A stretch of DNA of 52,648 nt from an uncultured Bacteroidales bacterium (GTDB lineage: Bacteria; Bacteroidota; Bacteroidia; Bacteroidales; Paludibacteraceae): the NCBI GenBank assembly GCA_900317345.1, contig ONGK01000003.1, forward strand, positions 1 through 52,648, written 5' to 3'. Positions within the stretch are counted from its first letter, which is position 1. Each line of letters begins with the position of its first letter. Both the position numbers and the translations under genes were made by a program. Shown in pieces: positions 41,073-50,265 of this stretch. The notes below the pieces were generated by a model. It did not search any database. It worked only from the letters and a program-made list of their open reading frames with translations, and was not told the DNA's origin.

Positions 41073-44000
41073 ATGAAACAAAGAATCTTTACAATCGCTA
41101 TGCTGTCATGGATGACGCTTGCTGCATTTGCGCAGACGCTGACCGTGACGGGTGTAGTGATGGCTCAAGACGAGCCGGATCCTGTGATTGGCGCCAATGT
41201 GATGGTGAAAGGCACGACGAGCGGTACAATTACCGATTTCGACGGAAACTTTACTATTCAAGCCAAAGCAGGCGATGTGCTGCAAGTAAGCTTCATGGGC
41301 TACAAGCCGTTTGAGGTGAAAGTGTCCAACGCGGGTCCGATCCGTGTGACGCTCGTTCCGGACAACGTGCAGCTGCAGGAAGTGGTGGCCATCGGTTATG
41401 GTACGATGAAGAAAAGCGATTTGACCGGTGCTGTTAGTTCGGTGAAAGCAGAAGACCTGCAAAAGACGCCGCTTGCCACTGTTGACCAAGCCCTTCAAGG
41501 AAAGGCAGCCGGTGTTACCGTCAACGCCAATTCCGGTCAACCGGGCGCAGCCGCTGAAGTGCGTATCCGTGGTATCGGTTCCGTGAAGTCCGAGTCTACT
41601 CCTATCTACGTAGTGGACGGAGTCGTGCTGAAGGACATTAACTTCCTCACACCATCGGATATCGAGTCGATGGAGATTATGAAAGACGCGTCGTCCACCG
41701 CTATCTATGGTAGCCAGGCAGCGAACGGTGTGATTCTTATTACCACCAAGTCCGGTCACAAAGACCGCAAGGCGGCTATCAGTTTCAATGCTTATTGGGG
41801 TATTCAGAACAGATGGAAGAAACTGGATGTGATGAATGCCATGGACCAGGCTGAGACAGAAGTGCTGATGGCCGGCGGCGCCAAAGCAATCAGCAACTGG
41901 AAAAAAGGATTCAACACATGGTGGACCAAGACCAATAACCCGAGCGGCGCGAACCCGTATTATCCGGTGAACTTCGATTACGGAGCATATGCAGCTACCG
42001 GCGGTACCGATTGGCAGGATGCCGTATTCCACAAGAACGCATTGGTGCATAACTACAGCCTGTCTGTGGACGGCGGCGGTGAGTGGGGTTCGTATCTATT
42101 CAGCGCCAGCTATTTTAACCAAGATGGTACATTGCTGGGCAGTAACTATGATCGTCTGACCCTGCGTGTAAACACCAATTTCAATGTACGCAAGTGGTTA
42201 CGCATAGGTGAAAACCTGACTTTCGCCACCAGCCGTTCCCGCAATGCGATGAATAACAATGCATCGCCGCAAGCCTCCGTTCTATCGGCAGCCTTGGCGA
42301 TGGCACCGTGGGATCCGGTTTACTATCCGGAGGGTTCCGTAAACGGTCAGGGTGAGAATATCGGCGGACGTCCTTCGGCGGCCTCCAACTTCACGAACGT
42401 GGTTAACCCGATGTCCATGATTTATAATACGGAGCCGAACAACAGAGTACAGCGCTGGGTGGGTGATATCTTCATCGAGATTAAGCCAGTTGAAGGTCTG
42501 ACGATTCGTCCGTCCTTGAGCATGGACCTGAGCAATAATATGGACCGTACGTTCAATTATGCGTACCGTTATTCCAACGCCGATTATCGTGACCACAACT
42601 CGGTAGGCGCATCCATGGCACGCTATATGACCCTTACGAACGATAACGTCATTACCTATGCGCGTGATATCAAGAAGCATAGCTTCTCTATCATGGCCGG
42701 TGAGACGATGCAACAATATAGCTATTATAGCGTAAGCGCCGGCGGTCAAGATATCGTGAATATCGACCCCAAGAACTGGTATATCTTCAATACCAAGAAT
42801 GACTCCACGCGTACGGAAGGCGATGCAGTGGCTCGTACAAGACGCTTGTCGTTCTTCACACGTTTGCACTATAGCTACGATAACCGCTATATCGCAACCT
42901 TCAACTTCCGCGCGGACGCTTCATCCCGATTCAAGAAAAGCGAGCGTGGTGTATGGGGCTATTTCCCCTCTATGGCATTGGCATGGCGTATCAACCAAGA
43001 GTCATTCATGGAGCACACCACAGATTACCTCGATAACCTGAAACTGCGCTTCGGCTGGGGACAAGTAGGTAATGACCAAGTGAATGAGTCTGCCTTTGTC
43101 CAATCCATAGAAACGCCGGGACCATACTTCGTGGGATATATCCTTGGGGACAATCTGGTGCCCGGTGCAGCGGTGCTGACACTGGTGAACGAGAATGGCC
43201 GCTGGGAGACCAACGAACAATGGAACCTCGGATTGGACTTCGGTTTCTGGAACGGCATGCTGAGCGGTACCATCGAAGGATATATCCGCGATACGAAGGA
43301 CGCTATCCTATCGGTGAATGCTCCTGCTCATGTGGGTAACCACTGGGCTATGTCTGCCAACCTCGGTACGGTGCGTAATATGGGTATTGAATTGACCCTT
43401 GGTCATCAGCACAGAGTGGGCGAATTTGAGTACAGCATCAACGGAAACCTCTCGTTTGCGAAAAACAAAGTGACGCATATGAATGGCGGTAGTCCTGATT
43501 ACGGCGACCGCACCAAGACGGACGAAGGTCTGCCGGTTCGTTCCTTCTGGGGATATAAATACTTAGGCGTATATATGTCCGACGAAGAGGCTGCGGCTCA
43601 TCTGCCCAACTCCACCAATGCGGTGAATGAAGGTGACTCGAAATACGAGGACCTGAATAATGATGGCAAGATAGACGAGAACGACTGTATGGTGATTGGT
43701 AACCCGTTCCCGTGGCTGACAGGTGCTTTGACATTCAGCCTGGGATGGAAGGGCATTGATTTCAGTCTCAACTTCCAGGGTGTATATGGCAATCAAATCT
43801 ACAATGCCCTCCGTGAACGTCTTGAAGGCACCGGTCAAACGGCTACCTTGAGCAACACTATGAAGAATGTGCATATTTACTATAATGCGGACAAGCGTGA
43901 AGCCATGACGGATGCCGGTATCGACTGGCGCTCCTATATGGACCGTTATGCAGGTTCTATCCCTAACCCCCACGGAAACTCGCTGAATGCAGCGAACTCT

Positions 44001-44240
44001 TCCCGCTTTATTGAGGATGGCAGCTATCTGCGTCTGAAAGACTTGACCCTCGGTTATACACTGCCGCAGAAATATACCCGCAAAGCCTATATTGATCGTA
44101 TCCGTGTATATTTCACAGCCAGCAACCTGCTGACCCTGACCAAGTACACCGGATATGACCCCGAAGTGGGTGGCGGCGTGGACTATGGTAACTATCCGCA
44201 GAGCCGTACATTTATGTTTGGTCTGAATTGTGACTTTTAA
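41073..44240 (+). CDS. susC: SusC-like TonB-dependent outer-membrane oligosaccharide transporter
   Basis: The 1055-residue product has a signal peptide (MKQRIFTIAMLSWMTLAAFA), a carboxypeptidase-regulatory-like domain (~25-100; GTTSGTITDFDGNF), the QEVVAIGYGTMKKSDLTGAV segment typical of SusC, a plug domain, and a long barrel ending in FGLNCDF with the C-terminal Phe. SusC proteins form the channel that imports oligosaccharides captured by the lid protein SusD, powered by TonB. It is followed 16 bases later by susD. Surrounding GH81, GH16 and GH128 genes point to beta-1,3-gluco-oligosaccharides as cargo. Confidence 0.95.
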   Translation: MKQRIFTIAMLSWMTLAAFAQTLTVTGVVMAQDEPDPVIGANVMVKGTTSGTITDFDGNFTIQAKAGDVLQVSFMGYKPFEVKVSNAGPIRVTLVPDNVQLQEVVAIGYGTMKKSDLTGAVSSVKAEDLQKTPLATVDQALQGKAAGVTVNANSGQPGAAAEVRIRGIGSVKSESTPIYVVDGVVLKDINFLTPSDIESMEIMKDASSTAIYGSQAANGVILITTKSGHKDRKAAISFNAYWGIQNRWKKLDVMNAMDQAETEVLMAGGAKAISNWKKGFNTWWTKTNNPSGANPYYPVNFDYGAYAATGGTDWQDAVFHKNALVHNYSLSVDGGGEWGSYLFSASYFNQDGTLLGSNYDRLTLRVNTNFNVRKWLRIGENLTFATSRSRNAMNNNASPQASVLSAALAMAPWDPVYYPEGSVNGQGENIGGRPSAASNFTNVVNPMSMIYNTEPNNRVQRWVGDIFIEIKPVEGLTIRPSLSMDLSNNMDRTFNYAYRYSNADYRDHNSVGASMARYMTLTNDNVITYARDIKKHSFSIMAGETMQQYSYYSVSAGGQDIVNIDPKNWYIFNTKNDSTRTEGDAVARTRRLSFFTRLHYSYDNRYIATFNFRADASSRFKKSERGVWGYFPSMALAWRINQESFMEHTTDYLDNLKLRFGWGQVGNDQVNESAFVQSIETPGPYFVGYILGDNLVPGAAVLTLVNENGRWETNEQWNLGLDFGFWNGMLSGTIEGYIRDTKDAILSVNAPAHVGNHWAMSANLGTVRNMGIELTLGHQHRVGEFEYSINGNLSFAKNKVTHMNGGSPDYGDRTKTDEGLPVRSFWGYKYLGVYMSDEEAAAHLPNSTNAVNEGDSKYEDLNNDGKIDENDCMVIGNPFPWLTGALTFSLGWKGIDFSLNFQGVYGNQIYNALRERLEGTGQTATLSNTMKNVHIYYNADKREAMTDAGIDWRSYMDRYAGSIPNPHGNSLNAANSSRFIEDGSYLRLKDLTLGYTLPQKYTRKAYIDRIRVYFTASNLLTLTKYTGYDPEVGGGVDYGNYPQSRTFMFGLNCDF

Positions 44241-44242
44241 TT

Positions 44243-44248
44243 AGGAGG
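44243..44248 (+). promoter_or_regulatory. Strong Shine-Dalgarno sequence before susD
   Basis: AGGAGG lies eight bases before the susD ATG. Such a perfect Shine-Dalgarno is uncommon in Bacteroidota, whose start regions are usually A-rich, and may set a high SusD yield. Confidence 0.65.
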
Positions 44249-44256
44249 ACAGGAAT

Positions 44257-45825
44257 ATGAAAAAATCAATTTTTATACTTTTATCCCTTTGCTTGTTTGG
44301 CCTTTCGTCCTGCGATTGGGTATCGGAGCCGACTCCGGGAGTTACTCAGTTGACCGACTACTTTGTGTCCGGCCAAGCATGCATCTATAATGTCAATGCC
44401 AATTATGTGCCCTTGGCATGGGAGTTCAACAACACCTATTACAGCGAGTGGTTTATAGGAGATATCATGTCCGACGATGCGCTGAAGGGCGGACAGAACA
44501 CCTCTGATATGTCAGCGGCATATGAGTTGGAGAACTTCAAATCCAATGCGGATAACGAGATAGCCGAGGAGTATTACAAGGCTCAGTACGAAGGTATCGC
44601 GCGTTGCAACCTCTCGCTGAACTACATCCCGCCGGTTCGCTGCGACTCCGATATGAACGAAGCGCTTAAGCAGCGTCTGCTGGGCGAGTGCTATTTCCTC
44701 AGAGCCTACTATTATTTCCGTCTGGTGCGTGCGTTCGGCGGTGTGCCATTGACATTGGGTATAGAGAACGATGACAGCAAGTGGGCTCGTCCCCGCGCAA
44801 GTGTTGACTCGGTCTATGCACAAATCATTTCCGACCTGGAGGAGGCTGAGGCCCGTCTATGGAACAAAAGCCAAACCAATGGACCGGAGATGGGCCGTGC
44901 CACCAAAGGTGCAGCTCAGGCAATGCTCGTGAAGGTGTATATGTATATGCACAATTATCCGAAAGCAAAGGAGTGGGGCGGAAAGTTCCTAACCGATCAA
45001 GACGCGGAGTACAGCCTTGCTGCAGATTTTGCCAGCAACTTCACGCTCGCAGGAGAGAACAACGAGGAGTCTATTTTCGAGATTCAATATGCTAACGAGG
45101 CTACCTCTGACTTTAATCCCGGCAACGGTGCTACCCGCGGTACCTTTACGACCGTGCTCACCCGTTCCCGTTCCACCAATATGGGCGATGAAGGTTGGGG
45201 CTTCAACAAACCCACCCATAACCTGTATGATGAGTATGAAGAGGCGGATTCGCTGCGTAGGGATGCTACCATCATCTTGTTGGATTCGATTCATCTGGGC
45301 GACCAAGATACCTATCTGGGAACATCTTATCTGAACCGCAAGACAGGTCTGTATAACGCAGACGGCACCGGATACACGTATAAGAATACGCATAACACCC
45401 GCGGTGTGCTCAACAACAAACAAATCCGCTTGGCTGACCTCTATCTGCTGTATGCTGAGGCATGTATGGAGACCGGCGATGCAGGTACTGCTACCATTTA
45501 TCTGAATAAGGTACGCGACAGAGCCGGTTTGACTAATTATCCCGGGTATAGCTTTAAGGTGAACGGAGTAGAAATCACGTCCCCAACTCTGCAGGAGGCT
45601 ATCCGTCACGAGCGCCGTATGGAGTTGGCCATGGAAGGTCACCGCTGGTTTGACCTCTGCCGTTGGGGCGTTGCTTATGAAGTGATGACAGCCTATATGG
45701 CACTGGAGAGCGATGAGGCAAAAGCAGAAATGCAGCCGTTCAAGAAAGGTGTGCACGAATTGCTGCCGATTCCGAACAAACAACGCCAACTCAATAGTTT
45801 GCTTGGCCAAAATCCAGGATATTAA
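44257..45825 (+). CDS. susD: SusD/RagB-family surface glycan-binding lipoprotein
   Basis: The 522-residue product starts with a lipoprotein signal (MKKSIFILLSLCLFGLSSC, Cys at residue 19). It has the family features: a TPR-like helical core with YYKAQYEGIARCN and LLGECYFLRAYYYFRLVRAFGGVPL, and the C-terminal region with RDRAGLTNYP, IRHERRMELAMEGHRWFDLCRWG and LLPIPNKQRQLN. SusD forms the lid on SusC and binds the incoming oligosaccharide at the cell surface. Confidence 0.96.
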   Translation: MKKSIFILLSLCLFGLSSCDWVSEPTPGVTQLTDYFVSGQACIYNVNANYVPLAWEFNNTYYSEWFIGDIMSDDALKGGQNTSDMSAAYELENFKSNADNEIAEEYYKAQYEGIARCNLSLNYIPPVRCDSDMNEALKQRLLGECYFLRAYYYFRLVRAFGGVPLTLGIENDDSKWARPRASVDSVYAQIISDLEEAEARLWNKSQTNGPEMGRATKGAAQAMLVKVYMYMHNYPKAKEWGGKFLTDQDAEYSLAADFASNFTLAGENNEESIFEIQYANEATSDFNPGNGATRGTFTTVLTRSRSTNMGDEGWGFNKPTHNLYDEYEEADSLRRDATIILLDSIHLGDQDTYLGTSYLNRKTGLYNADGTGYTYKNTHNTRGVLNNKQIRLADLYLLYAEACMETGDAGTATIYLNKVRDRAGLTNYPGYSFKVNGVEITSPTLQEAIRHERRMELAMEGHRWFDLCRWGVAYEVMTAYMALESDEAKAEMQPFKKGVHELLPIPNKQRQLNSLLGQNPGY

Positions 45826-45829
45826 TCTA

Positions 45830-45843
45830 ATGTGTTCGCACAT
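45830..45843 (+). other. Small TTCG-loop hairpin between susD and the glycan-binding protein gene
   Basis: ATGTG (45830-45834) and CACAT (45839-45843) enclose TTCG. It sits five bases after the susD stop and could be a weak terminator or a stability element. Confidence 0.4.
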
Positions 45844-45884
45844 GTTATAATCAACCCTTTTTATTAATTAAAATCATTAACAAC

Positions 45885-46871
45885 ATGAAAAAACTTTTGA
45901 TTTTTGCAATGGCTGTTCTTACATTGGCAGCATGCAACAAGAAAGATGATCCGCAGCCGACCAAGCTGACTCTCAACGAGTCCGAAATCTCGGTTGCAGT
46001 AGCAGCAACCTTCCAGTTGACTGCAAACATGGAAGTAACGTGGTCGACCTCCGATCCCAAGATTGCAGCCGTTAGCGAGAACGGTCTGGTACAAGGTATC
46101 GCAAAAGGCGAGGCAACCATCACTGCAAAGGCTGTTAAATCCAATGAATTGGCAGTTTGCAAGGTTACTGTAACCGACGGTGGTGTTACTCCTCCTCCCG
46201 CAAACCCCTACGCTGAGTTCGCACAGTTGCAAGGTTCGGAGTACTATGTATTCTTCCTGCAAGGCGGTGCTGCAGAGTATCTGGGCGACAAGGTGCTTTA
46301 CAACTTCGGTCCGAATGACCATCCGGATGAGGCTCAAGGAGGCAAGAGACAAGGCTCCCGTTGGCTTTATATCTGGAATCACCCGGAAGAATCAGGTGGT
46401 ACTGCAGTCGGAACCGATCCGTTTGATCTGGCAGAAGGCTGGACTTGCATCAAACAAGTTGAGGGTTGGTGCGCAGGTGGTCTCTGTGTAGCTATCAACG
46501 ACGGTAATAATGTTTCCGGCGAAGGCGCAGCTGAAGATCTCGCTGCTCTGTCTGATATGCAGAAGCACATTACTGACTATGATGCATGGTATCTTGCTAT
46601 TGCTTTGAAAAATGCTACCCAGGGTGCTGCTTATGATTTCGAAATCATCGGAAGTAACGTAGGCGGAACAGAGTCCGGAAAGGGCAAAATCAACATTGCT
46701 CCGGCAGCTACCGGCGAGTGGGTTTATAAAGAGTTTAAGCTCTCTGATATCCAGGGCCTGGAGTTCGGCGATTTTACCAATAATGGCTCGAACATCTTTA
46801 CGTTCTCTGCAAATCCGTTTATTGCAGACGCACAGTTAGACCTCGGTTACGTATTTATTTATAAGAAATAA
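45885..46871 (+). CDS. Putative surface glycan-binding lipoprotein (SGBP-like, 328 aa)
   Basis: The lipoprotein signal is MKKLLIFAMAVLTLAAC (Cys at residue 17). A Big2-like Ig domain (~25-100; typical GLVQGIAKGEATITAKA) is followed by a Pro-rich linker (TPPPANPY) and a ~220-residue beta-rich, Trp- and Tyr-rich domain with no enzyme motif. Its place right after susD and its Ig-plus-binding-domain layout fit the surface glycan-binding proteins of Bacteroidota loci. I infer that it binds beta-1,3-glucan through the aromatic-rich C-terminal domain. The family of that domain is not recognised. Confidence 0.7.
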   Translation: MKKLLIFAMAVLTLAACNKKDDPQPTKLTLNESEISVAVAATFQLTANMEVTWSTSDPKIAAVSENGLVQGIAKGEATITAKAVKSNELAVCKVTVTDGGVTPPPANPYAEFAQLQGSEYYVFFLQGGAAEYLGDKVLYNFGPNDHPDEAQGGKRQGSRWLYIWNHPEESGGTAVGTDPFDLAEGWTCIKQVEGWCAGGLCVAINDGNNVSGEGAAEDLAALSDMQKHITDYDAWYLAIALKNATQGAAYDFEIIGSNVGGTESGKGKINIAPAATGEWVYKEFKLSDIQGLEFGDFTNNGSNIFTFSANPFIADAQLDLGYVFIYKK

Positions 46872-46888
46872 GTAATTTCTCTTTGGGT

Positions 46889-46911
46889 CGGTGGAACTGA
46901 TTATTCCACCG
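46889..46911 (+). other. Intercistronic hairpin between the SGBP gene and GH128
   Basis: CGGTGGAA (46889-46896) pairs perfectly with TTCCACCG (46904-46911) around a seven-base loop. No T-run follows, so partial termination or mRNA 3'-end protection after the SusCD-SGBP part is more likely than full termination. Confidence 0.6.
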
Positions 46912-46936
46912 GCTCTCTCATTAAAATATACAACCT

Positions 46937-48235
46937 ATGAAACAGTTATCATCTATTTCTTTTTTCAGTCTGTTGTTGATGTTGTCCATGACCGCTTGCA
47001 ACTCCAATACACCGGATGCACCGATTGACGACTCTAACGACTATGCCTATATTCAAGGCAAGAGCGCAAAGCGTGGCGTCAGTTTCAATTGGCAGATGGA
47101 TGCCGATTTTGACCTGCTCGGTCCTGCTGTATCATGGAGTTACAACTGGGCGAACACATATGCTTCCAACCAAGAGACCAAGTATCAGCAGTATGGGATT
47201 CACTATGTGCCCATGTGCTGGAACAATAGTTATTCCGCAGCTAACATATCCGCCTATTATGCTGCTCATGCGAGCCAACAGAACTATTTGCTGGGCTACA
47301 ATGAACCCAATCTGACGGACCAGGCAAACATGACGCCTACCCAGGCCGCAGAGAAATGGGGCGACGTGGTGGCACTCGCCAAAAACAATAACGCACGCCT
47401 TATCTCACCGGCGATGAACTGGGGAACGCTGCCCGGGTATAGCAATGGCGTGCAGTGGTTACAAGAGTTCTTTACAAAAGTCAATTCGAATGATATTTCC
47501 GGCATCGCGGTTCATATCTATATGAATACAGCGAAGGGCACTTTGAGTGACCTACAGCGCTACAAAGTGTTTGGCAAACCGCTTTGGCTGACGGAGTTCT
47601 GTGCATGGGACGGAACGTCCACTTCTGCAGCCCAATGCCAGTTCATGTGCCAGTGCATCAATGCTTTGGAGCAGGATAAGGACCTGGAGCGCTATGCATG
47701 GTTTATCCCGCGCGGAGGATACGCAACCGAGGCAGAGCCGTTTATGTCGCTATTGACGAAAACCAACCCGCCTGCATTGACGGAGCGCGGAGTGCTGTTT
47801 GTCAACATGTCCACCTTCGACCCAAAAGCCGTTTATCCTTGCGGAAAACGTATTCCGGCAGAGCATTACCGTGCTTGTAGCGTGGATGAGAATTATTCCT
47901 CTCCTTTGGTTGCGGTGTGCACCGATATAAACGGAGTACTGCAGATAGACGGTTTGGCATTAAACCAATGGATGGACTATCGAATTGAGGTGCTAAAAGG
48001 AGTGAAACATTTCAATATTCGCTATACCGCTACGCGCGATTCAGAAATAACCATCTACAGAATGGACGAGAGCGGCAACGAAACAGCTCTGAAGACGGTG
48101 GAATTGCCCACCACAGGGTCAAAGACAGCGTGGGCTACCCTCGCTGTGGACTTTACGCCGGAGGCCGGAACGCAAGTGCTTCGTCTCAAATGTACGAAGG
48201 GGCTGCCACGTATAAACTGGTTTAAACTCAACTGA
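46937..48235 (+). CDS. GH128 beta-1,3-glucanase lipoprotein
   Basis: The 432-residue product has a lipoprotein signal (Cys at residue 21 in MLSMTAC). The catalytic domain starts with KRGVSFNW, and has GYNEPN with the likely acid/base Glu123, SPAMNWG, HIYMN and LTEFCAW with the likely nucleophile Glu220. This is the pattern of the Asl1-like family GH128. A C-terminal beta-rich domain of ~150 residues (from about 285) follows and may bind glycan. GH128 enzymes act on beta-1,3-glucans; the lipid anchor puts this one at a membrane. Confidence 0.88.
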   Translation: MKQLSSISFFSLLLMLSMTACNSNTPDAPIDDSNDYAYIQGKSAKRGVSFNWQMDADFDLLGPAVSWSYNWANTYASNQETKYQQYGIHYVPMCWNNSYSAANISAYYAAHASQQNYLLGYNEPNLTDQANMTPTQAAEKWGDVVALAKNNNARLISPAMNWGTLPGYSNGVQWLQEFFTKVNSNDISGIAVHIYMNTAKGTLSDLQRYKVFGKPLWLTEFCAWDGTSTSAAQCQFMCQCINALEQDKDLERYAWFIPRGGYATEAEPFMSLLTKTNPPALTERGVLFVNMSTFDPKAVYPCGKRIPAEHYRACSVDENYSSPLVAVCTDINGVLQIDGLALNQWMDYRIEVLKGVKHFNIRYTATRDSEITIYRMDESGNETALKTVELPTTGSKTAWATLAVDFTPEAGTQVLRLKCTKGLPRINWFKLN

Positions 48236-48240
48236 TTTGT

Positions 48241-49275
48241 ATGAAAAAACTATTTATCATAATGTGTGCATTGTGCGCAAGCATGGTGCAGGCGCAGGAA
48301 TACCAATTAGTATGGAATGAAGATTTCACGGACGGCGCGCTGGATAGAGCCGTATGGAATGTGGAAGTGACGAACAACGGCGGCGGAAACAACGAGTTGC
48401 AGTACTACGTGGAGAAAGGTGTGTCCTTGGGTGTAGAACCGACTACCGGCAAACAATGCCTTATCTTGACCGCCACCAAAGAAGATTATCTGGGCAAGAA
48501 ATGTACGTCCGGTCGCGTGAACAGCAAGAACAAGATGTACTACACCTTCGGTCGCATTGACGCACGAATCAAGTTCCCGCGTACCGCCAATGGTCTGTGG
48601 CCCGCATTCTGGCAGATGGGCAATAACTTCGATCAGGTTAACTGGCCCCGTTGCGGCGAAACCGATATTATTGAACTCGGCCATCAGAACGCCTTCTCCA
48701 CCGGCACCCAAGACCGCTATTTCAACGGGGCGATGCATGTGGGCTCACGATGGGATGCCGTGTGGAGCGATGCTAAATCAGTCACATGGCCGTACTCGGT
48801 GGAAGATACGTTCCATATTGTTACCATGATTTGGACACCTACAACGATTGACATGTATATGGATAAGGAGGCGCATCCGGAGAATGGAGCCTATTTTCAT
48901 GCGGACCTGGAACCTAATGAGGACGAGTGGTATAACCGCCAAGTGATTTTCGGCAAACCGAACTTCCTGATAGCTAACCTGGCTGTTGGCGGTAATTTCC
49001 CCGGCATATTCAATATTGACGGTATCTCGGCGCTGAACAACGGACCGCAGTCGATGTACATTGACTGGATTCGTATATACCAGCGCGGAGAGGGAAGTGA
49101 GACATTTGTTTGTCCGTCGGTTTCTGACCCGATAGAGCCGGAGAATCCGCAAGGAATGGAAGAGGTTATGAGTGACGGGTTGCAGGTTACGGGGCAGAAA
49201 GTGCTGCATAACGGACAATTACTCATTCGCCGCGGTGAACATATGTATACTCCCGCGGGACAAATGATAAAATAA
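48241..49275 (+). CDS. GH16 beta-glucanase (laminarinase-like), secreted
   Basis: A signal peptide (MKKLFIIMCALCASMVQAQ) precedes a GH16 jelly roll. The active site GETDIIELGH gives nucleophile Glu140, helper Asp142 and acid/base Glu145, with Thr where Ile is usual. ANGLWPAFWQMG and the closing YIDWIRIYQRG are also typical of laminarinases. The last ~30 residues form a short tail (LHNGQLLIRRGEHMYT) like the one on the GH81 and discoidin proteins. It lies 5 bases after the GH128 stop and 15 before the second GH16 gene. Confidence 0.93.
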   Translation: MKKLFIIMCALCASMVQAQEYQLVWNEDFTDGALDRAVWNVEVTNNGGGNNELQYYVEKGVSLGVEPTTGKQCLILTATKEDYLGKKCTSGRVNSKNKMYYTFGRIDARIKFPRTANGLWPAFWQMGNNFDQVNWPRCGETDIIELGHQNAFSTGTQDRYFNGAMHVGSRWDAVWSDAKSVTWPYSVEDTFHIVTMIWTPTTIDMYMDKEAHPENGAYFHADLEPNEDEWYNRQVIFGKPNFLIANLAVGGNFPGIFNIDGISALNNGPQSMYIDWIRIYQRGEGSETFVCPSVSDPIEPENPQGMEEVMSDGLQVTGQKVLHNGQLLIRRGEHMYTPAGQMIK

Positions 49276-49290
49276 TAATAGGGAGAAGCG

Positions 49291-50265
49291 ATGAAAAAAG
49301 TCTTTTATCTTTTGTCTTTGAGCGCAGCGGTCTTTTGTCTGAGCTCTTGCGCGAAGAGCGAGTGGCAATTGGTCTGGTCGGATGAGTTCGACGGCGAGAC
49401 GCTGAACACTGCGTCTTGGAATGTGGAGGACAACGCCCGCGGCGGAGGAAACGCCGAGTTGCAGTATTACGCGCCGAAGAATGTGACGATAGAGCGTCAC
49501 CCCGTGACGGGCGAGAGTTGCCTGGTGCTGAACGCGCAACGCGAAGATTATAAGAATCGTCCGTGTACCTCTGCGCGCCTGAACACGCAGGACAAAGTGA
49601 CGGTGGAGTACGGCAAAGTGGAAGCACGCATCGCCTTCCCGCGCACGGCGGATGGCCTTTGGCCCGCCTTCTGGATGCTGGGTAATAACCTGGCGCACGA
49701 CCTTGGCAATAACGACGATGTAGATACCCGTGCGGCCAAACTGGCGGAGCAAGGACTGGTTGTTTGGCCCAAGTGCGGCGAGATCGACATCTGCGAGATG
49801 GGACATCATACCGGCATTGAGAATGGCATTCAGGACCGCTATTTCAACGGCGCATGCCATTGGGGCGAGTCGTTCAATAACGGAGCCTATCCCAATTACG
49901 GGCAGTTCAATACAGCGGACTATCCCGTGCAGGGCGATTTCCATCTGTTCACGCTTATCTGGACGGAGGACTCCATCGCCATGTATTTAGATTTAGATAA
50001 ATATCCTGAAGCGACGCCGTATTTCCAGCTATCGCTGCGCGGCAAAGATATCAATGAACCGGGGCACTATTTCAACCATCCCTTCTACTTGGTGCTCAAT
50101 TTGTCCGTCGGCGGGTTCTTCCCCAATATGCCTGCGGCAGAGAAATATCCGGAGGTCATTCCGAGCGACGATCCTTCGTTCCAACGCGTAACGGCCCTGC
50201 CTGCTGATGGCACGCCGGTGAAGATGTTTGTAGACTATATTAGGGTATATAGACCGCTACGCTAA
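49291..50265 (+). CDS. GH16 beta-glucanase (laminarinase-like), lipoprotein
   Basis: The second GH16 enzyme carries a lipoprotein signal (lipobox LSSC, Cys20) and the active site GEIDICEMGH (Glu164, Asp166, Glu169). It has an insertion (NNLAHDLGNNDDVDTRAAK) before the active site that the previous enzyme lacks, and ends in FVDYIRVYRPLR without the short tail. The two GH16 proteins are clearly related (shared LQYY, FPRTA.GLWPAFW, QDRYFNGA). Different anchoring suggests one acts free or T9SS-routed and the other membrane-bound. Part of its signal peptide is encoded by the composite heptamer repeat. A GGGAG upstream of the ATG may act as ribosome site. Confidence 0.93.
   Translation: MKKVFYLLSLSAAVFCLSSCAKSEWQLVWSDEFDGETLNTASWNVEDNARGGGNAELQYYAPKNVTIERHPVTGESCLVLNAQREDYKNRPCTSARLNTQDKVTVEYGKVEARIAFPRTADGLWPAFWMLGNNLAHDLGNNDDVDTRAAKLAEQGLVVWPKCGEIDICEMGHHTGIENGIQDRYFNGACHWGESFNNGAYPNYGQFNTADYPVQGDFHLFTLIWTEDSIAMYLDLDKYPEATPYFQLSLRGKDINEPGHYFNHPFYLVLNLSVGGFFPNMPAAEKYPEVIPSDDPSFQRVTALPADGTPVKMFVDYIRVYRPLR
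49302..49333 (+). repeat. Composite heptamer repeat in the GH16 lipoprotein signal peptide
   Basis: The words CTTTTAT (49302-49308), CTTTTGT (49309-49315), CTTTGAG (49316-49322) and CGCAGCGGT (49323-49331) follow each other, then CT. The order and sequence match the tsaB copy at 18454-18479 apart from one base change and one indel in the last word. Confidence 0.7.

Noticed and set aside
41106-42050. A 314-codon minus-strand open frame inside susC
   Set aside because: SusC coding is certain on the plus strand, and the antisense product is His/Cys-rich without any recognisable feature.
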